A stretch of 64,000 bases of DNA. Source: UBA12202 sp002691725. Its GTDB lineage: Bacteria > Pseudomonadota > Alphaproteobacteria > Puniceispirillales > UBA1172. Shown here in pieces: positions 1-8,066 of the stretch; the stretch's first letter is position 1; the number at the start of each line of letters is the position of its first letter. A program made the position numbers and the translations under genes. The DNA is taken from NCBI GenBank assembly GCA_965660675.1, contig CBFIAU010000003.1, positions 1-64,000 on the forward strand, in the 5' to 3' direction. The notes under the pieces were generated by a model. It was not told the DNA's origin. It worked only from the letters and a program-made list of their open reading frames with translations, and did not search any database.

Positions 1-1
1 T

Positions 2-268
2 ACAACTGTTGATTCAAGAACAACTATGTACGGTCTCGGTTACGCTGTGTCTGATGATCTCTATTTATCAGCAAACTATGTGACATCTGATAACGATGTT
101 ACCAATGGTGATGAGTTTGAAGCATCAGGTGTTGGCTTCAGCTACACAATTGCATCCGGCCTTAATTTCGCCGTTGGTATGACGTCATTTGAAGCAACTG
201 ATGGTGGTTCTACATCACTAAACAACGATGGTACAGCTATCAAAAGTTCCCTGTCGATGACATTCTAA
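2..268 (+). CDS. Outer-membrane porin, C-terminal fragment (5' end outside window)
   Basis: The frame is open from base 2, so the gene begins upstream of the window; the first ATG (26) is internal. The visible ~88 residues alternate polar and hydrophobic positions (for example LYLSANYV, GVGFSYTI, NFAVGMTSF), as transmembrane beta strands do. They end in SLSMTF. A C-terminal phenylalanine is the usual assembly signal of Gram-negative porins. Asp- and Asn-rich loops fit the extracellular turns of a general-diffusion porin. A strong hairpin terminator follows. The exact porin family cannot be fixed from the tail alone. Confidence 0.75.
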   Translation, partial: TTVDSRTTMYGLGYAVSDDLYLSANYVTSDNDVTNGDEFEASGVGFSYTIASGLNFAVGMTSFEATDGGSTSLNNDGTAIKSSLSMTF

Positions 269-289
269 TCATTTCTGTTATACAGAACG

Positions 290-320
290 AAAGGCCACTC
301 TATATGGGTGGCCTTTTTTC
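290..320 (+). terminator. Rho-independent terminator of the porin gene
   Basis: An 8-bp perfect stem (AAGGCCAC at 291-298 with GTGGCCTT at 308-315) encloses a 9-nt loop and runs into TTTTTT (314-319). It lies 22 bases after the porin stop, as expected for a highly expressed single gene. Confidence 0.9.
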
Positions 321-339
321 ATGGAAATTATTCTCCATG

Positions 340-361
340 TGATCAAAATATGATCAAAATC
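340..361. repeat. 11-bp tandem repeat x2 upstream of the DUF3576 gene
   Basis: TGATCAAAATA (340-350) is followed by TGATCAAAATC (351-361). Further GATCA/GATCG words follow up to about 404, so the leader of the next gene is rich in GATC. It belongs to the window-wide class of short tandem repeats. Confidence 0.7.
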
Positions 362-420
362 TTTATCTTGGATCATTTTTGTGGTTTATTGATCGGGTGA
401 TCATATAAAAGGTTTTAATC

Positions 421-978
421 ATGCCAAATCATATCTCTAATCGCGCTTTATCTTCTCCCGTATCTTCGCTCAGATGGATGGTTATGGGCTTCGGGCTTAT
501 GCTAGTGCTATCTGCATGTGGAGGTATTCAAACAACCCCATATGAAGAACCCAAAGATCGCAACGATACTGGCTCATTCATCACCGGCAAGGATAAATCG
601 GGCATAAGCCTGAATGATATCCTTAACCCAAGAGCATCAGGTTCTGGCAATATGCCAGTAAACGCGCTTTTATGGCGTGCCGCGCTTGATACGGTATCGG
701 TGGTCCCGATTGATGATATTGACACTTTTGGCGGAACGATCTTAACCGAATGGTATCCGCATCCAGAACAAGCCAATCAGCGGATAAAAATTGCTGTCTT
801 TATTTTGGACAGAGAGTTGCGGGCAGATGCTATCCGTGTTCAGGTCTATGTTCAGCAATATCAAAACAGCGCTTGGACAGATACAGGCATAGATAGTAGT
901 TTTGGCCGCAAAATGGAAGATCTTATCCTAACCCGCGCGCGTGAGATTAGGTCTGCTAATGTTGATAATGCACAATAA
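421..978 (+). CDS. DUF3576 family lipoprotein
   Basis: This 185-aa protein has an N-terminal hydrophobic stretch and a lipobox LSAC (residues 30-33, Cys33), so it should be a lipoprotein exported by Sec and cleaved by signal peptidase II. The rest matches what I recall of DUF3576, a family found directly upstream of leuS in many alphaproteobacteria. Its conserved part runs from about NALLWRAALDT through GGTILTEWYP to the C-terminal FGRKMEDLILTRAREIR. The function is unknown; the genomic link to lptE suggests an envelope role, which is inference. It lies 41 bases before leuS, probably co-transcribed. Confidence 0.85.
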   Translation: MPNHISNRALSSPVSSLRWMVMGFGLMLVLSACGGIQTTPYEEPKDRNDTGSFITGKDKSGISLNDILNPRASGSGNMPVNALLWRAALDTVSVVPIDDIDTFGGTILTEWYPHPEQANQRIKIAVFILDRELRADAIRVQVYVQQYQNSAWTDTGIDSSFGRKMEDLILTRAREIRSANVDNAQ

Positions 979-1019
979 TTTGTACTTTAGCTTTACCCAA
1001 TAGACATTTTGGATAGTTC

Positions 1020-3953
1020 ATGACTCGCTATAACGCCATTGAAATTGAACGGAAATGGCAAGACAGATGGCATAATGCTGGCTGTTTCCATGCCGATATT
1101 GATCGCGCAAAACCAAAATATTATGTGTTGGAAATGTTCCCCTACCCATCAGGGCGTATTCATATGGGGCATGTCCGAAACTACACTCTTGGTGATGTTG
1201 TTGCGCGCTTCAAACGGGCGCAAGGATTTAATGTTTTGCACCCGATGGGGTGGGATGCTTTTGGTCTACCTGCTGAAAATGCTGCGATTGAACGTGGTGA
1301 TCATCCCGCTACATGGACATATGCCAATATTGCTTCAATGCGGGAGCAGCTCAAGAAAATGGGGCTGTCTTATGACTGGCGGCGTGAGTTTGCGACTTGT
1401 GATGAGAGCTATTACCGGTTTGAGCAAAAAATGTTCCTTGATTTTATCAAGGCTGGCCTCGCCTATAAAAAAGAAAGCTGGGTGAATTGGGACCCTGTTG
1501 AAAACACTGTTCTGGCTAATGAACAGGTGGTAAATGGCTNNNNNNNNNNNNNNNNNNNNNNNNNNNNNNNNNNNNNNNNNNNNNNNNNNNNNNNNNNNNN
1601 NNNNNNNNNNNNNNNNNNNNNNNNNNNNNNNNNNNNCGCCTATAAAAAAGAAAGCTGGGTGAATTGGGACCCTGTTGAAAACACTGTTCTGGCTAATGAA
1701 CAGGTGGTAAATGGCTGTGGCTGGCGCTCTGGTGCGCCTGTCGAAAGACGGCTTTTGTCGCAATGGTTTTTGAAAATCACAGCATTTGCCCAGGACCTGC
1801 TTGATGCCATAGAAACACTAGATCGCTGGCCTGATCGGGTGCGGCTGATGCAGCATAACTGGATTGGCAGGTCAACGGGCGCCATGGTGCGCTTTGATTT
1901 GGATGCCGAGGCACCAGAAGGATTTGATCATATTGAGGTATTTACGACACGCCCGGACACGCTTTATGGGGCGGGCTTCATGGCAATCTCGGCAACTCAT
2001 CCTATGGCTATGGCTTTGGCAGAGGATAACGCTGAGCTGAAGGATTTTGTTGACGAATGTAACCGTATGGGAACATCTGAGGCAACGATTGAGGCTGCAG
2101 AGAAAAAGGGCTTTGATACTGGGTGTTTTGTCACTCATCCATTTGATGCGTCATGGAAATTGCCTGTTTATATCGCTAATTTTGTGCTCATGGATTATGG
2201 CACTGGGGCGTTATTTGGCTGTGCTGCACATGATCAACGTGACCTTGATTTTGCCCGCAAATATGACTTACCAGTGATCCCTGTCGTCTTGCCAAAAGAT
2301 ACTAATCCTGATGAGTTTAGCATCGGCAAGGAGGCGTATACAGGTGATGGCACCATCTTTCAGTCTGATTTTCTAAATGGATTAGATGTCCCAAGCGCCA
2401 TTGAGGCAGCTATTGCCAGATTGGAAGAGCTCAATAAGGGCAGTGCCAAAATCTCATGGCGTTTGCGCGATTGGGGGGTTAGCCGGCAACGTTATTGGGG
2501 CTGTCCTATTCCCATTATCCATTGCCCATCTTGCGGTATTGTGCATGTTCCTGAACATCAATTGCCAGTGACATTACCCGATGATGTCAGCTTTGATCAG
2601 CCAGGCAATCCGCTTGATCATCATCCGACATGGAAGCATACCGCTTGTCTTGAATGTGGTGGTGCGGCAATGCGTGAAACCGACACATTTGATACTTTTT
2701 TTGAAAGTTCATGGTATTTTCTGCGCTTTGCTGATCCTGATCCTGCGATTGCCTTCTCCAAAGAGGCCATGGAATACTGGTTGCCTGTTGATCAGTATAT
2801 TGGCGGTGTTGAACATGCGGTTTTGCATTTGCTGTATTCGCGTTTCTTCACCCGCGCATTAGCGGCTTGCGGTTATCTTGATCTGGCTGAACCTTTTGAT
2901 GGCATGATGACACAAGGCATGGTTTGTCATCAAACTTTTCAGGATACTGATGGCCATTGGCTGTTCCCTGATCAGGTGGAAAAGCAGGGTGAGCAATGGC
3001 TGATGCGCGAAAGTGGCGACGCTGTTAAAGCTGGCCGAATCGAGAAAATGAGCAAATCAAAGCGCAATGTTATTGATCCAGATAATATCATCGCAACCTA
3101 TGGCGCTGACACTGCCAGATTATTCATGATGTCGGATTCGCCACCCGAACGTGATATGGAATGGACAAATTCAGGCGTCGAAGGCGCCAGCCGCTTTTTG
3201 GCAAAATGTTTTCGCTTGAGCCTTGCCGAAGATGAAAGCCGGCCTTTCGCACCAGCTCATGCGTCCATCCCGGATGATATTGACGCGAAAGCCGCAGCAT
3301 TGATAACCCTGACGCATCAGACCATCAAAGGCATCACAGAGGATATCGACCGTTTTCGCTTTAATCGGGCAGTAGCGGCGCTGCATACGCTCAATAATGC
3401 GATCAATGCCTGTGATGAGGATAGCGCATCACAAAACTGGGCGCGCCGATTTGCTGCCGAAACCCTGACCCAATTGCTCGCCCCAATTGCCCCGCATACT
3501 GCTGAAGAAATGTGGCAACAGCTAGGGCATGAGACGTTGTTAGCCAACCGCCCATGGCTTGTAGCTGATGAGAAATNNNNNNNNNNNNNNNNNNNNNNNN
3601 NNNNNNNNNNNNNNNNNNNNNNNNNNNNNNNNNNNNNNNNNNNNNNNNNNNNNNNNNNNNNNNNNNNNNNNNNNNTTGCTGAAGAAATGTGGCAACAGCT
3701 AGGGCATGAGACGTTGTTAGCCAACCGCCCATGGCTTGTAGCTGATGAGAAATGGCTGGCCATTGATCTCATTTCTATGCCTATTCAGGTCAATGGCAAA
3801 CTGCGCGCGACGCTTGAGATTGAGCCAGATAGCGATAAAGAAATCGTTGAGGCTAAGGCTTTAGCGATGGACGCGGTGCAGAAATATCTTGCTGGGCAAA
3901 CCCCAAAAAAGGTTATTGTAGTGCCTAACCGTATCATAAATGTGGTAATATAA
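1020..3953 (+). CDS. leuS: Leucyl-tRNA synthetase (interrupted by two assembly gaps)
   Basis: Class I aminoacyl-tRNA synthetase that charges tRNA-Leu. The HIGH motif appears as HMGH (residues 48-51) and KMSKS is encoded at 3045-3059. The editing (CP1) domain lies between them (GTGALFGCAAHDQRD) and the anticodon-binding domain follows. Two N-runs (1540-1636, 3577-3675) are flanked by exact duplicates of 80 bp and 77 bp. In both cases the copies are 177 bp apart, so the frame survives. Removing one copy plus the Ns at each place gives about 859 residues, close to the 860 of the E. coli enzyme, and a continuous alignment through NEQVVNGCGWRSG. The gene is therefore very likely intact in the organism. 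lptE starts 4 bases after the stop. Confidence 0.95.
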   Translation: MTRYNAIEIERKWQDRWHNAGCFHADIDRAKPKYYVLEMFPYPSGRIHMGHVRNYTLGDVVARFKRAQGFNVLHPMGWDAFGLPAENAAIERGDHPATWTYANIASMREQLKKMGLSYDWRREFATCDESYYRFEQKMFLDFIKAGLAYKKESWVNWDPVENTVLANEQVVNGXXXXXXXXXXXXXXXXXXXXXXXXXXXXXXXXXAYKKESWVNWDPVENTVLANEQVVNGCGWRSGAPVERRLLSQWFLKITAFAQDLLDAIETLDRWPDRVRLMQHNWIGRSTGAMVRFDLDAEAPEGFDHIEVFTTRPDTLYGAGFMAISATHPMAMALAEDNAELKDFVDECNRMGTSEATIEAAEKKGFDTGCFVTHPFDASWKLPVYIANFVLMDYGTGALFGCAAHDQRDLDFARKYDLPVIPVVLPKDTNPDEFSIGKEAYTGDGTIFQSDFLNGLDVPSAIEAAIARLEELNKGSAKISWRLRDWGVSRQRYWGCPIPIIHCPSCGIVHVPEHQLPVTLPDDVSFDQPGNPLDHHPTWKHTACLECGGAAMRETDTFDTFFESSWYFLRFADPDPAIAFSKEAMEYWLPVDQYIGGVEHAVLHLLYSRFFTRALAACGYLDLAEPFDGMMTQGMVCHQTFQDTDGHWLFPDQVEKQGEQWLMRESGDAVKAGRIEKMSKSKRNVIDPDNIIATYGADTARLFMMSDSPPERDMEWTNSGVEGASRFLAKCFRLSLAEDESRPFAPAHASIPDDIDAKAAALITLTHQTIKGITEDIDRFRFNRAVAALHTLNNAINACDEDSASQNWARRFAAETLTQLLAPIAPHTAEEMWQQLGHETLLANRPWLVADEKXXXXXXXXXXXXXXXXXXXXXXXXXXXXXXXXXXAEEMWQQLGHETLLANRPWLVADEKWLAIDLISMPIQVNGKLRATLEIEPDSDKEIVEAKALAMDAVQKYLAGQTPKKVIVVPNRIINVVI
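1460..1716. other. leuS: Assembly gap 1 with duplicated flanks inside leuS
   Basis: Bases 1460-1539 are repeated exactly at 1637-1716, separated by 97 N (1540-1636). LeuS proteins have this segment once. The simplest reading is two overlapping contig ends that were scaffolded without being merged. Confidence 0.9.
3500..3753. other. leuS: Assembly gap 2 with duplicated flanks inside leuS
   Basis: Bases 3500-3576 are repeated exactly at 3677-3753, with 99 N between them (3577-3675). The offset between copies is 177 bp, the same as in the first gap. The repeated peptide (AEEMWQQLGHE and following) occurs once in LeuS, so this is an artefact rather than a gene duplication. Confidence 0.9.
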
Positions 3954-3957
3954 AGTT

Positions 3958-4422
3958 ATGCGGATTTATTTATCATCACTGATCATCGCCTTTTCCCTTA
4001 TCCTGGCTGGGTGCACATCGATTGAGCGCCTTCATTCTCCTGAAGTCACTGAACTTGGCCAAATCTCTCTTAAAGTGGCGTCATCGCGCAGTGATCAAAT
4101 CTTTAGTCAGCAATTATATCGCTATTTGAACCGTCATCAGGCGCAAGATATCCGCTATTATCTGACAACTTCCATTTCCAAAACAAAATCAGATTCATCG
4201 GTATCCATGACATTAAAATATAATCTATATGATCAGACCAAAGGCAAAATCTTATTGGCGGATACGATTAACCAAAGTGCTACTTTCGGTGCTGTATCCT
4301 CGCTTTATGGACAGGATAAAGCCGCGACATTTGCCAGCGAGAGGCTAGCCACACAGCTGGCTGATAAACTCTATCTTAAAATTCTAGCCTATTTCAATAA
4401 TAAGGAAAATACTGGTGAGTGA
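3958..4422 (+). CDS. lptE: LPS-assembly lipoprotein LptE
   Basis: 154 aa with a signal peptide and lipobox LAGC (residues 16-19, Cys19). LptE (formerly RlpB) plugs the LptD barrel that inserts lipopolysaccharide into the outer leaflet. Sequence similarity in this family is weak. The call rests on the lipoprotein signal, the size, the alternating beta-type pattern (for example SVSMTLKYNLYDQ, the YDQT-type strand typical of the family), and position between leuS and holA, where lptE lies in most proteobacteria. It starts 4 bases after the leuS stop, so translation is probably coupled. Confidence 0.85.
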   Translation: MRIYLSSLIIAFSLILAGCTSIERLHSPEVTELGQISLKVASSRSDQIFSQQLYRYLNRHQAQDIRYYLTTSISKTKSDSSVSMTLKYNLYDQTKGKILLADTINQSATFGAVSSLYGQDKAATFASERLATQLADKLYLKILAYFNNKENTGE

Positions 4423-4440
4423 CTGCCAAAGTGACTGGTT

Positions 4441-5469
4441 ATGAAAATAGCTCCACGAGATATTGATACTTTTCTTCGATCACCGCCACCGGGCTTGGTA
4501 TTGGCTTTATTTTACGGCCAAGATAATGGTCTTATCAGCGAAAGAGCCAAATCACTTTGCGCAGCACTTGTTCCTGATATCAATGATCCTTTCGCCGTTA
4601 CTGACATTTCAGGTGATGATATCGCATCGGATAAAGCGTTTTTATACGATAGCGCTGCCACTATCCCTGCGATGGGGCAAAGGCGGCTGGTTCGGGTGAC
4701 ACAAGCAAGCGATCAAATCGCTGAGGCGGTTAAAACGGTTATTGAGAACCCGCCAGAGCAAGCGGTAATTGTGATTAGCGCACCAGATATCAATACCAAA
4801 TCTAAGCTTGTTAAAATGCTGGATAGTGCCAAAACCGGCGCAACAATAGGCTGCTATCCTGATCAACACCGGCAAATCGCGCAATTAGCGCGTGATATCT
4901 TCTCTCAGCATCATATCAAAACCGATAATGATGCTATGACATGGATCACTACCCATCTCGGCGGTGATCGTCTGATTAGCCGCTCAGAGATTGAAAAATT
5001 GGCCATCATGGCAGGTGAAAATGGGCATATTACCCTTGCCATGGTGACAGAGGCGCTTGGCGATAGCGCATCGGTCGCCGCCAGTCAGGTCATTAGCTCT
5101 GCCGCATCTGGACATATCTCAGCGATGGGACAGCAATTTGATCGCGCGATGACCGAAGGTATTGCGCCGGAAGCCATTATTCGCGCTGGTATCGCCTATT
5201 TTCAACGGCTGTTCAGGCTAAGCTGTATGATGGATAACGGTCTCAATCCTGCCGATGCCGTTAGTCAGTATAAGCCGCCTATTTTTTTCAATGAAAAGCC
5301 TGCTATTTCATCCCAGCTCAATCAATGGACAAGCCAAAAGGTCATGGCCGCGTTGGATAGACTAGGGCAAGCCGAAAAACAATCCAGGTCAGGTATACAT
5401 TCAGATACGGCCGTAGCCCAGGCGTTGCTGGCGGTCTGTCAAATGGCACAGCGCCGCCAACGCGCCTAA
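4441..5469 (+). CDS. holA: DNA polymerase III delta subunit
   Basis: 342 aa, against 343 in E. coli. HolA is the clamp-loader subunit that opens the beta sliding clamp. The N-terminal domain includes LVLALFYGQDNGLISERA and the aspartate-rich FAVTDISGDDIASD; family features PAMGQRRLVRV, DINTKSKLVKML and the helical C-terminal collar (IIRAGIAYFQRLFRL) are present. It follows lptE by 18 bases and ends 20 bases from the stop of the convergent parB. I see no clear terminator in that gap. Confidence 0.95.
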   Translation: MKIAPRDIDTFLRSPPPGLVLALFYGQDNGLISERAKSLCAALVPDINDPFAVTDISGDDIASDKAFLYDSAATIPAMGQRRLVRVTQASDQIAEAVKTVIENPPEQAVIVISAPDINTKSKLVKMLDSAKTGATIGCYPDQHRQIAQLARDIFSQHHIKTDNDAMTWITTHLGGDRLISRSEIEKLAIMAGENGHITLAMVTEALGDSASVAASQVISSAASGHISAMGQQFDRAMTEGIAPEAIIRAGIAYFQRLFRLSCMMDNGLNPADAVSQYKPPIFFNEKPAISSQLNQWTSQKVMAALDRLGQAEKQSRSGIHSDTAVAQALLAVCQMAQRRQRA

Positions 5470-5489
5470 TATTATTCAGGCGCCATTAA

Positions 5490-6509
5490 TCATAGCTTTT
5501 TATCAGTAAGCTTGCCGATAATCGCATCAAATTGATCAAGTGAGCGGCAGCTAATCATAACCCGCCCTGATAAGGTTTTGTGATCAAAAGCTAATTTAAC
5601 CGTCATCCCCAACTGCTCAGCAATCTGTTTTTCCATTGCCTTCAGATCAGCATCCTCTTGCTGTGAGGTTTGGGGTTTTGTTATGCCCTTTTTAACCAGC
5701 TGTTCGGCCTGTCTGGCATTTAACCCGCGCGTCTTGATCATATTGGCCAGCGCTAAGGCATCTTGATGGCCAATTAGTGGCCTAACTTGCCCCATAGAAA
5801 GCTCTGACCCTGCCAGCATATCCTTGATTTTATCAGGTAAAGTCAAAAGGCGCATGGTATTTGACAAATGGCTTCTCGACTTACCAACAACTTGTGCCAA
5901 GTCCTCTTGCTTATAATCAAACTCAGCCATGAGGCGCTGATAGCCTTCTGCCTCCTCAATGATATTGAGGTCTTGGCGTTGAATATTTTCAATCAAAGCC
6001 ATTTCAGCCGCTTGTTGCTCATTGGTGTCTCTAATGACAACAGGAACATCATGACGCTGGGCTAATTGCGCCGCCCGCCAACGACGCTCACCAGCGATTA
6101 GCTGATAATGATCTGATTTGTCAGGATGTGGACGCACCAAAAGCGGCTGAATAATGCCGTGATTGGTAATGCTATCCGCCAATTCGTTTAACTCATCTGG
6201 TGCAAAATGGCGTCTTGGCTGCCATGGATTAGGTTCAATTTTTTCGATAGCGACAATCTGATCGCTAATCTGTGTGGATGTGTTGGCACTTATCCCTGTC
6301 TTTTCAGTCTTTTCGGTCTTTTCAGGGTTTTGGTTAGTGTTAGGGGCGGCATTATCCGCCTGCTCACCGCTTAATGCGGTCAGTGCTGGCACATCACCTA
6401 GCAAAGCCTTTAATCCACGGCCAAGCCCTTTTTCGCTAGTTTTGCGGAGAGTTGGTGTTTTTTTCTCCGTATTTTTGGTGTTTTGACGTGATCTATCGGA
6501 TTTTTCCAT
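5490..6509 (-). CDS. parB: Chromosome-partitioning protein ParB
   Basis: 339 aa. ParB binds parS, hydrolyses CTP and spreads as a clamp, marking the origin region for segregation by ParA. Visible are the N-terminal GLGRGLKALLGD (residues 28-39), the CTP-binding GERRWRAA (140-147), the helix-turn-helix region (QEDLAQVVGKSRSHLSNTMRLL) and a C-terminal dimerisation domain. The frame is open upstream to 6719, but that part lies within parA. The ATG at 6509 follows an AGGA and gives the normal ParB N-terminus, overlapping parA by 17 bases. The variable linker carries a TEK tandem repeat. Two perfect parS sites lie about 1.5 and 3.6 kb upstream. Confidence 0.96.
   Translation of the reverse strand: MEKSDRSRQNTKNTEKKTPTLRKTSEKGLGRGLKALLGDVPALTALSGEQADNAAPNTNQNPEKTEKTEKTGISANTSTQISDQIVAIEKIEPNPWQPRRHFAPDELNELADSITNHGIIQPLLVRPHPDKSDHYQLIAGERRWRAAQLAQRHDVPVVIRDTNEQQAAEMALIENIQRQDLNIIEEAEGYQRLMAEFDYKQEDLAQVVGKSRSHLSNTMRLLTLPDKIKDMLAGSELSMGQVRPLIGHQDALALANMIKTRGLNARQAEQLVKKGITKPQTSQQEDADLKAMEKQIAEQLGMTVKLAFDHKTLSGRVMISCRSLDQFDAIIGKLTDKKL
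6298..6324. repeat. parB: 9-bp tandem repeat x3 in the parB linker
   Basis: GTCTTTTCA, GTCTTTTCG, GTCTTTTCA in succession. On the minus strand this encodes a repeated Thr-Glu-Lys in the variable N-terminal linker. The unit is a multiple of three, so the frame is kept. Confidence 0.85.
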
Positions 6510-7281
6510 TGTTTTTTTCCTGTTTAATAACTTCACCTGCCAGAGCGATATAAGCTTCGGATCCCGCGCAATTGATATCATATAATAAGACGGGAACGCC
6601 ATAAGATGGTGCTTCTGATATTCTGACATTTCGCGGAATAACCGTCTCATAGACGAGCGACCCCAAATGCTCACGCACATCTTTTGCGACCATGGATGAC
6701 AGATTATTGCGGCTATCATACATCGTCAACGCGAGGCCTTTTATGGTTAGACGTGGGTTAATGCCTGCTCTGACCATCTCAACCGTATCCATTAATTGTG
6801 ATAACCCTTCAAGTGCATAATATTCACATTGCAATGGAATAAGAACGGAATTCGCAGCAGATAAGGCATTAACCGTCAAAAGACCAAGTGATGGCGGGCA
6901 ATCAATAAAAATATAGTCATAATCAGTTTTTATATTGTTAATCAATGCTTTAAGTCGATTATTACGATCTGCTTTGCTAGCCAGTTCCAATTCAACCGCA
7001 GATAGATCAGCTGATGCCGGGATAACATCGACGCCTTTTATATTCGTGTTGATAATAGCTTGCTCTGGGGTAACCGTGCCTGAGATAAGCTGATAGAGAT
7101 CATCCTCGCGTTGATCTTTATCAATGCCGAGGCCAGTGCTGGCATTGCCTTGAGGGTCAGCATCAATGACCAGTACAGAGCGCCCTGTTGCTGCTAAAGC
7201 TGTTGAAAGATTGACGGTTGTCGTGGTTTTACCAACCCCTCCTTTCTGATTACTTATAGCAATGATTTGTTGTGCGATCAT
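6493..7281 (-). CDS. parA: Chromosome-partitioning ATPase ParA (Soj)
   Basis: 262 aa. A deviant Walker-A ATPase binds nucleoid DNA and pulls ParB-parS complexes. The P-loop KGGVGKTT is at residues 13-20, with DADPQGNASTGLG and DYIFIDCPPSLGLLT (Walker B) following. The ATG at 7281 overlaps the rsmG stop in an ATGA arrangement (7278-7281), and its own 3' end overlaps parB. Order and orientation rsmG-parA-parB are typical of origin-proximal chromosomal par loci rather than plasmid ones. Confidence 0.97.
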   Translation of the reverse strand: MIAQQIIAISNQKGGVGKTTTTVNLSTALAATGRSVLVIDADPQGNASTGLGIDKDQREDDLYQLISGTVTPEQAIINTNIKGVDVIPASADLSAVELELASKADRNNRLKALINNIKTDYDYIFIDCPPSLGLLTVNALSAANSVLIPLQCEYYALEGLSQLMDTVEMVRAGINPRLTIKGLALTMYDSRNNLSSMVAKDVREHLGSLVYETVIPRNVRISEAPSYGVPVLLYDINCAGSEAYIALAGEVIKQEKNNGKIR

Positions 7282-8030
7282 GGGTTACGCCTTTGTTTCT
7301 TTACCGTCTTACCAAGTGCCGTCTTATGAGGTGCCGTCTTATGAGGTGCCCTTTTAGAGGCCGCAGCTTTATGAGGTGCTGATTGCACTAGTTTTTTAAA
7401 TCCTGAAATCCGCAAAATCACACCATCAGGATGCGTTATACTAGCATGACTATTAATCCGCATCTTGGGGTTAATCTTGTGATAGTTTTGACATTTGGTC
7501 AATTCTTCCTTGGCCTTTTTGCCTTTCATAAATAGACAAGTAAGACCAGGATGATGTTGTTTCTCTGTCCATTGCAGGAGCTTGTTTAAGGGCGCAACCG
7601 CGCGCGCTGTAATGGTTGCTGGCCAGAGAGATGATAAATCCTCTACCCGTTTCTGGGTTACCCGCGCATTAATGCCAATATCGGTGATAACGGCTTTCAG
7701 GAAACGGCATTTTCGGCCGTCCGATTCAACAAGCTGAAGCGGTGCTTTCAACCTATCCCCATAAAGAATGGCCAGCACCAAGCCAGGAAAGCCAGCACCA
7801 CTGCCAATATCCATAATAGCGCCGGTTTCAGGCTTAATAAATGGCATTAACTGTGCCGAATCAAGAATATGACGTTGCCAGATATGTGGCATTGTCCCTG
7901 GCCCGACAAGGCTCATGCCTTGTTGCCATTCTTCTAACAGGCGGACATAACCATCTAATTTGGATGTAATGTCAGCATCTGCGCCTATTTCAGCCAGAAT
8001 CTCATCACGGCTCGTATCTTCAGCAATCAT
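7278..8030 (-). CDS. rsmG: 16S rRNA (guanine527-N7)-methyltransferase
   Basis: 250 aa. RsmG (GidB) methylates G527 in the 530 loop of 16S rRNA using SAM. The SAM-binding motif DIGSGAGFPGLVLA (GSGAGFPG at residues 76-83) is intact, as are the upstream HILDS and downstream ARAVAPL elements. The protein is longer than the usual ~207 residues because of a basic, low-complexity tail of about 33 residues (218-250) built from APHK(T/A) repeats. Tail and body are in one frame with no stop. The gene lies between mnmG and parA, with a perfect parS in the mnmG-rsmG gap. Confidence 0.94.
   Translation of the reverse strand: MIAEDTSRDEILAEIGADADITSKLDGYVRLLEEWQQGMSLVGPGTMPHIWQRHILDSAQLMPFIKPETGAIMDIGSGAGFPGLVLAILYGDRLKAPLQLVESDGRKCRFLKAVITDIGINARVTQKRVEDLSSLWPATITARAVAPLNKLLQWTEKQHHPGLTCLFMKGKKAKEELTKCQNYHKINPKMRINSHASITHPDGVILRISGFKKLVQSAPHKAAASKRAPHKTAPHKTALGKTVKKQRRNP
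7316..7350. repeat. rsmG: 15-bp tandem repeat in the rsmG 3' end
   Basis: GTGCCGTCTTATGAG occurs twice in tandem (7316-7330, 7331-7345), followed by a partial copy and a degenerate one near 7365-7380. It encodes the APHKT-type basic tail of RsmG. The unit is a multiple of three and keeps the frame. Confidence 0.9.
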
Positions 8031-8050
8031 GATCAGCTCTACTCCGGGAA

Positions 8051-8066
8051 TGTTTCACGTGAAACA
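8051..8066. promoter_or_regulatory. parS: parS site 1 (ParB-binding palindrome)
   Basis: TGTTTCACGTGAAACA, a perfect 16-bp palindrome identical to the parS consensus recognised by chromosomal ParB. It fills the gap between rsmG and mnmG and touches the mnmG stop codon (8067-8069). About 7 kb from the predicted oriC. Confidence 0.96.

Noticed and set aside
1039..1485. Alternative plus-strand frame of 148 codons in leuS
   Set aside because: Overlaps the confident LeuS frame and has no recognisable motif.
1460..1716. Genuine internal duplication in LeuS
   Set aside because: Copies are exact, border N-runs, and the single-copy version gives a standard-length enzyme with continuous motifs.
5470..5489. 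Bidirectional terminator between holA and parB
   Set aside because: Only 20 bases separate the stops and no stable stem with a T-run is visible.
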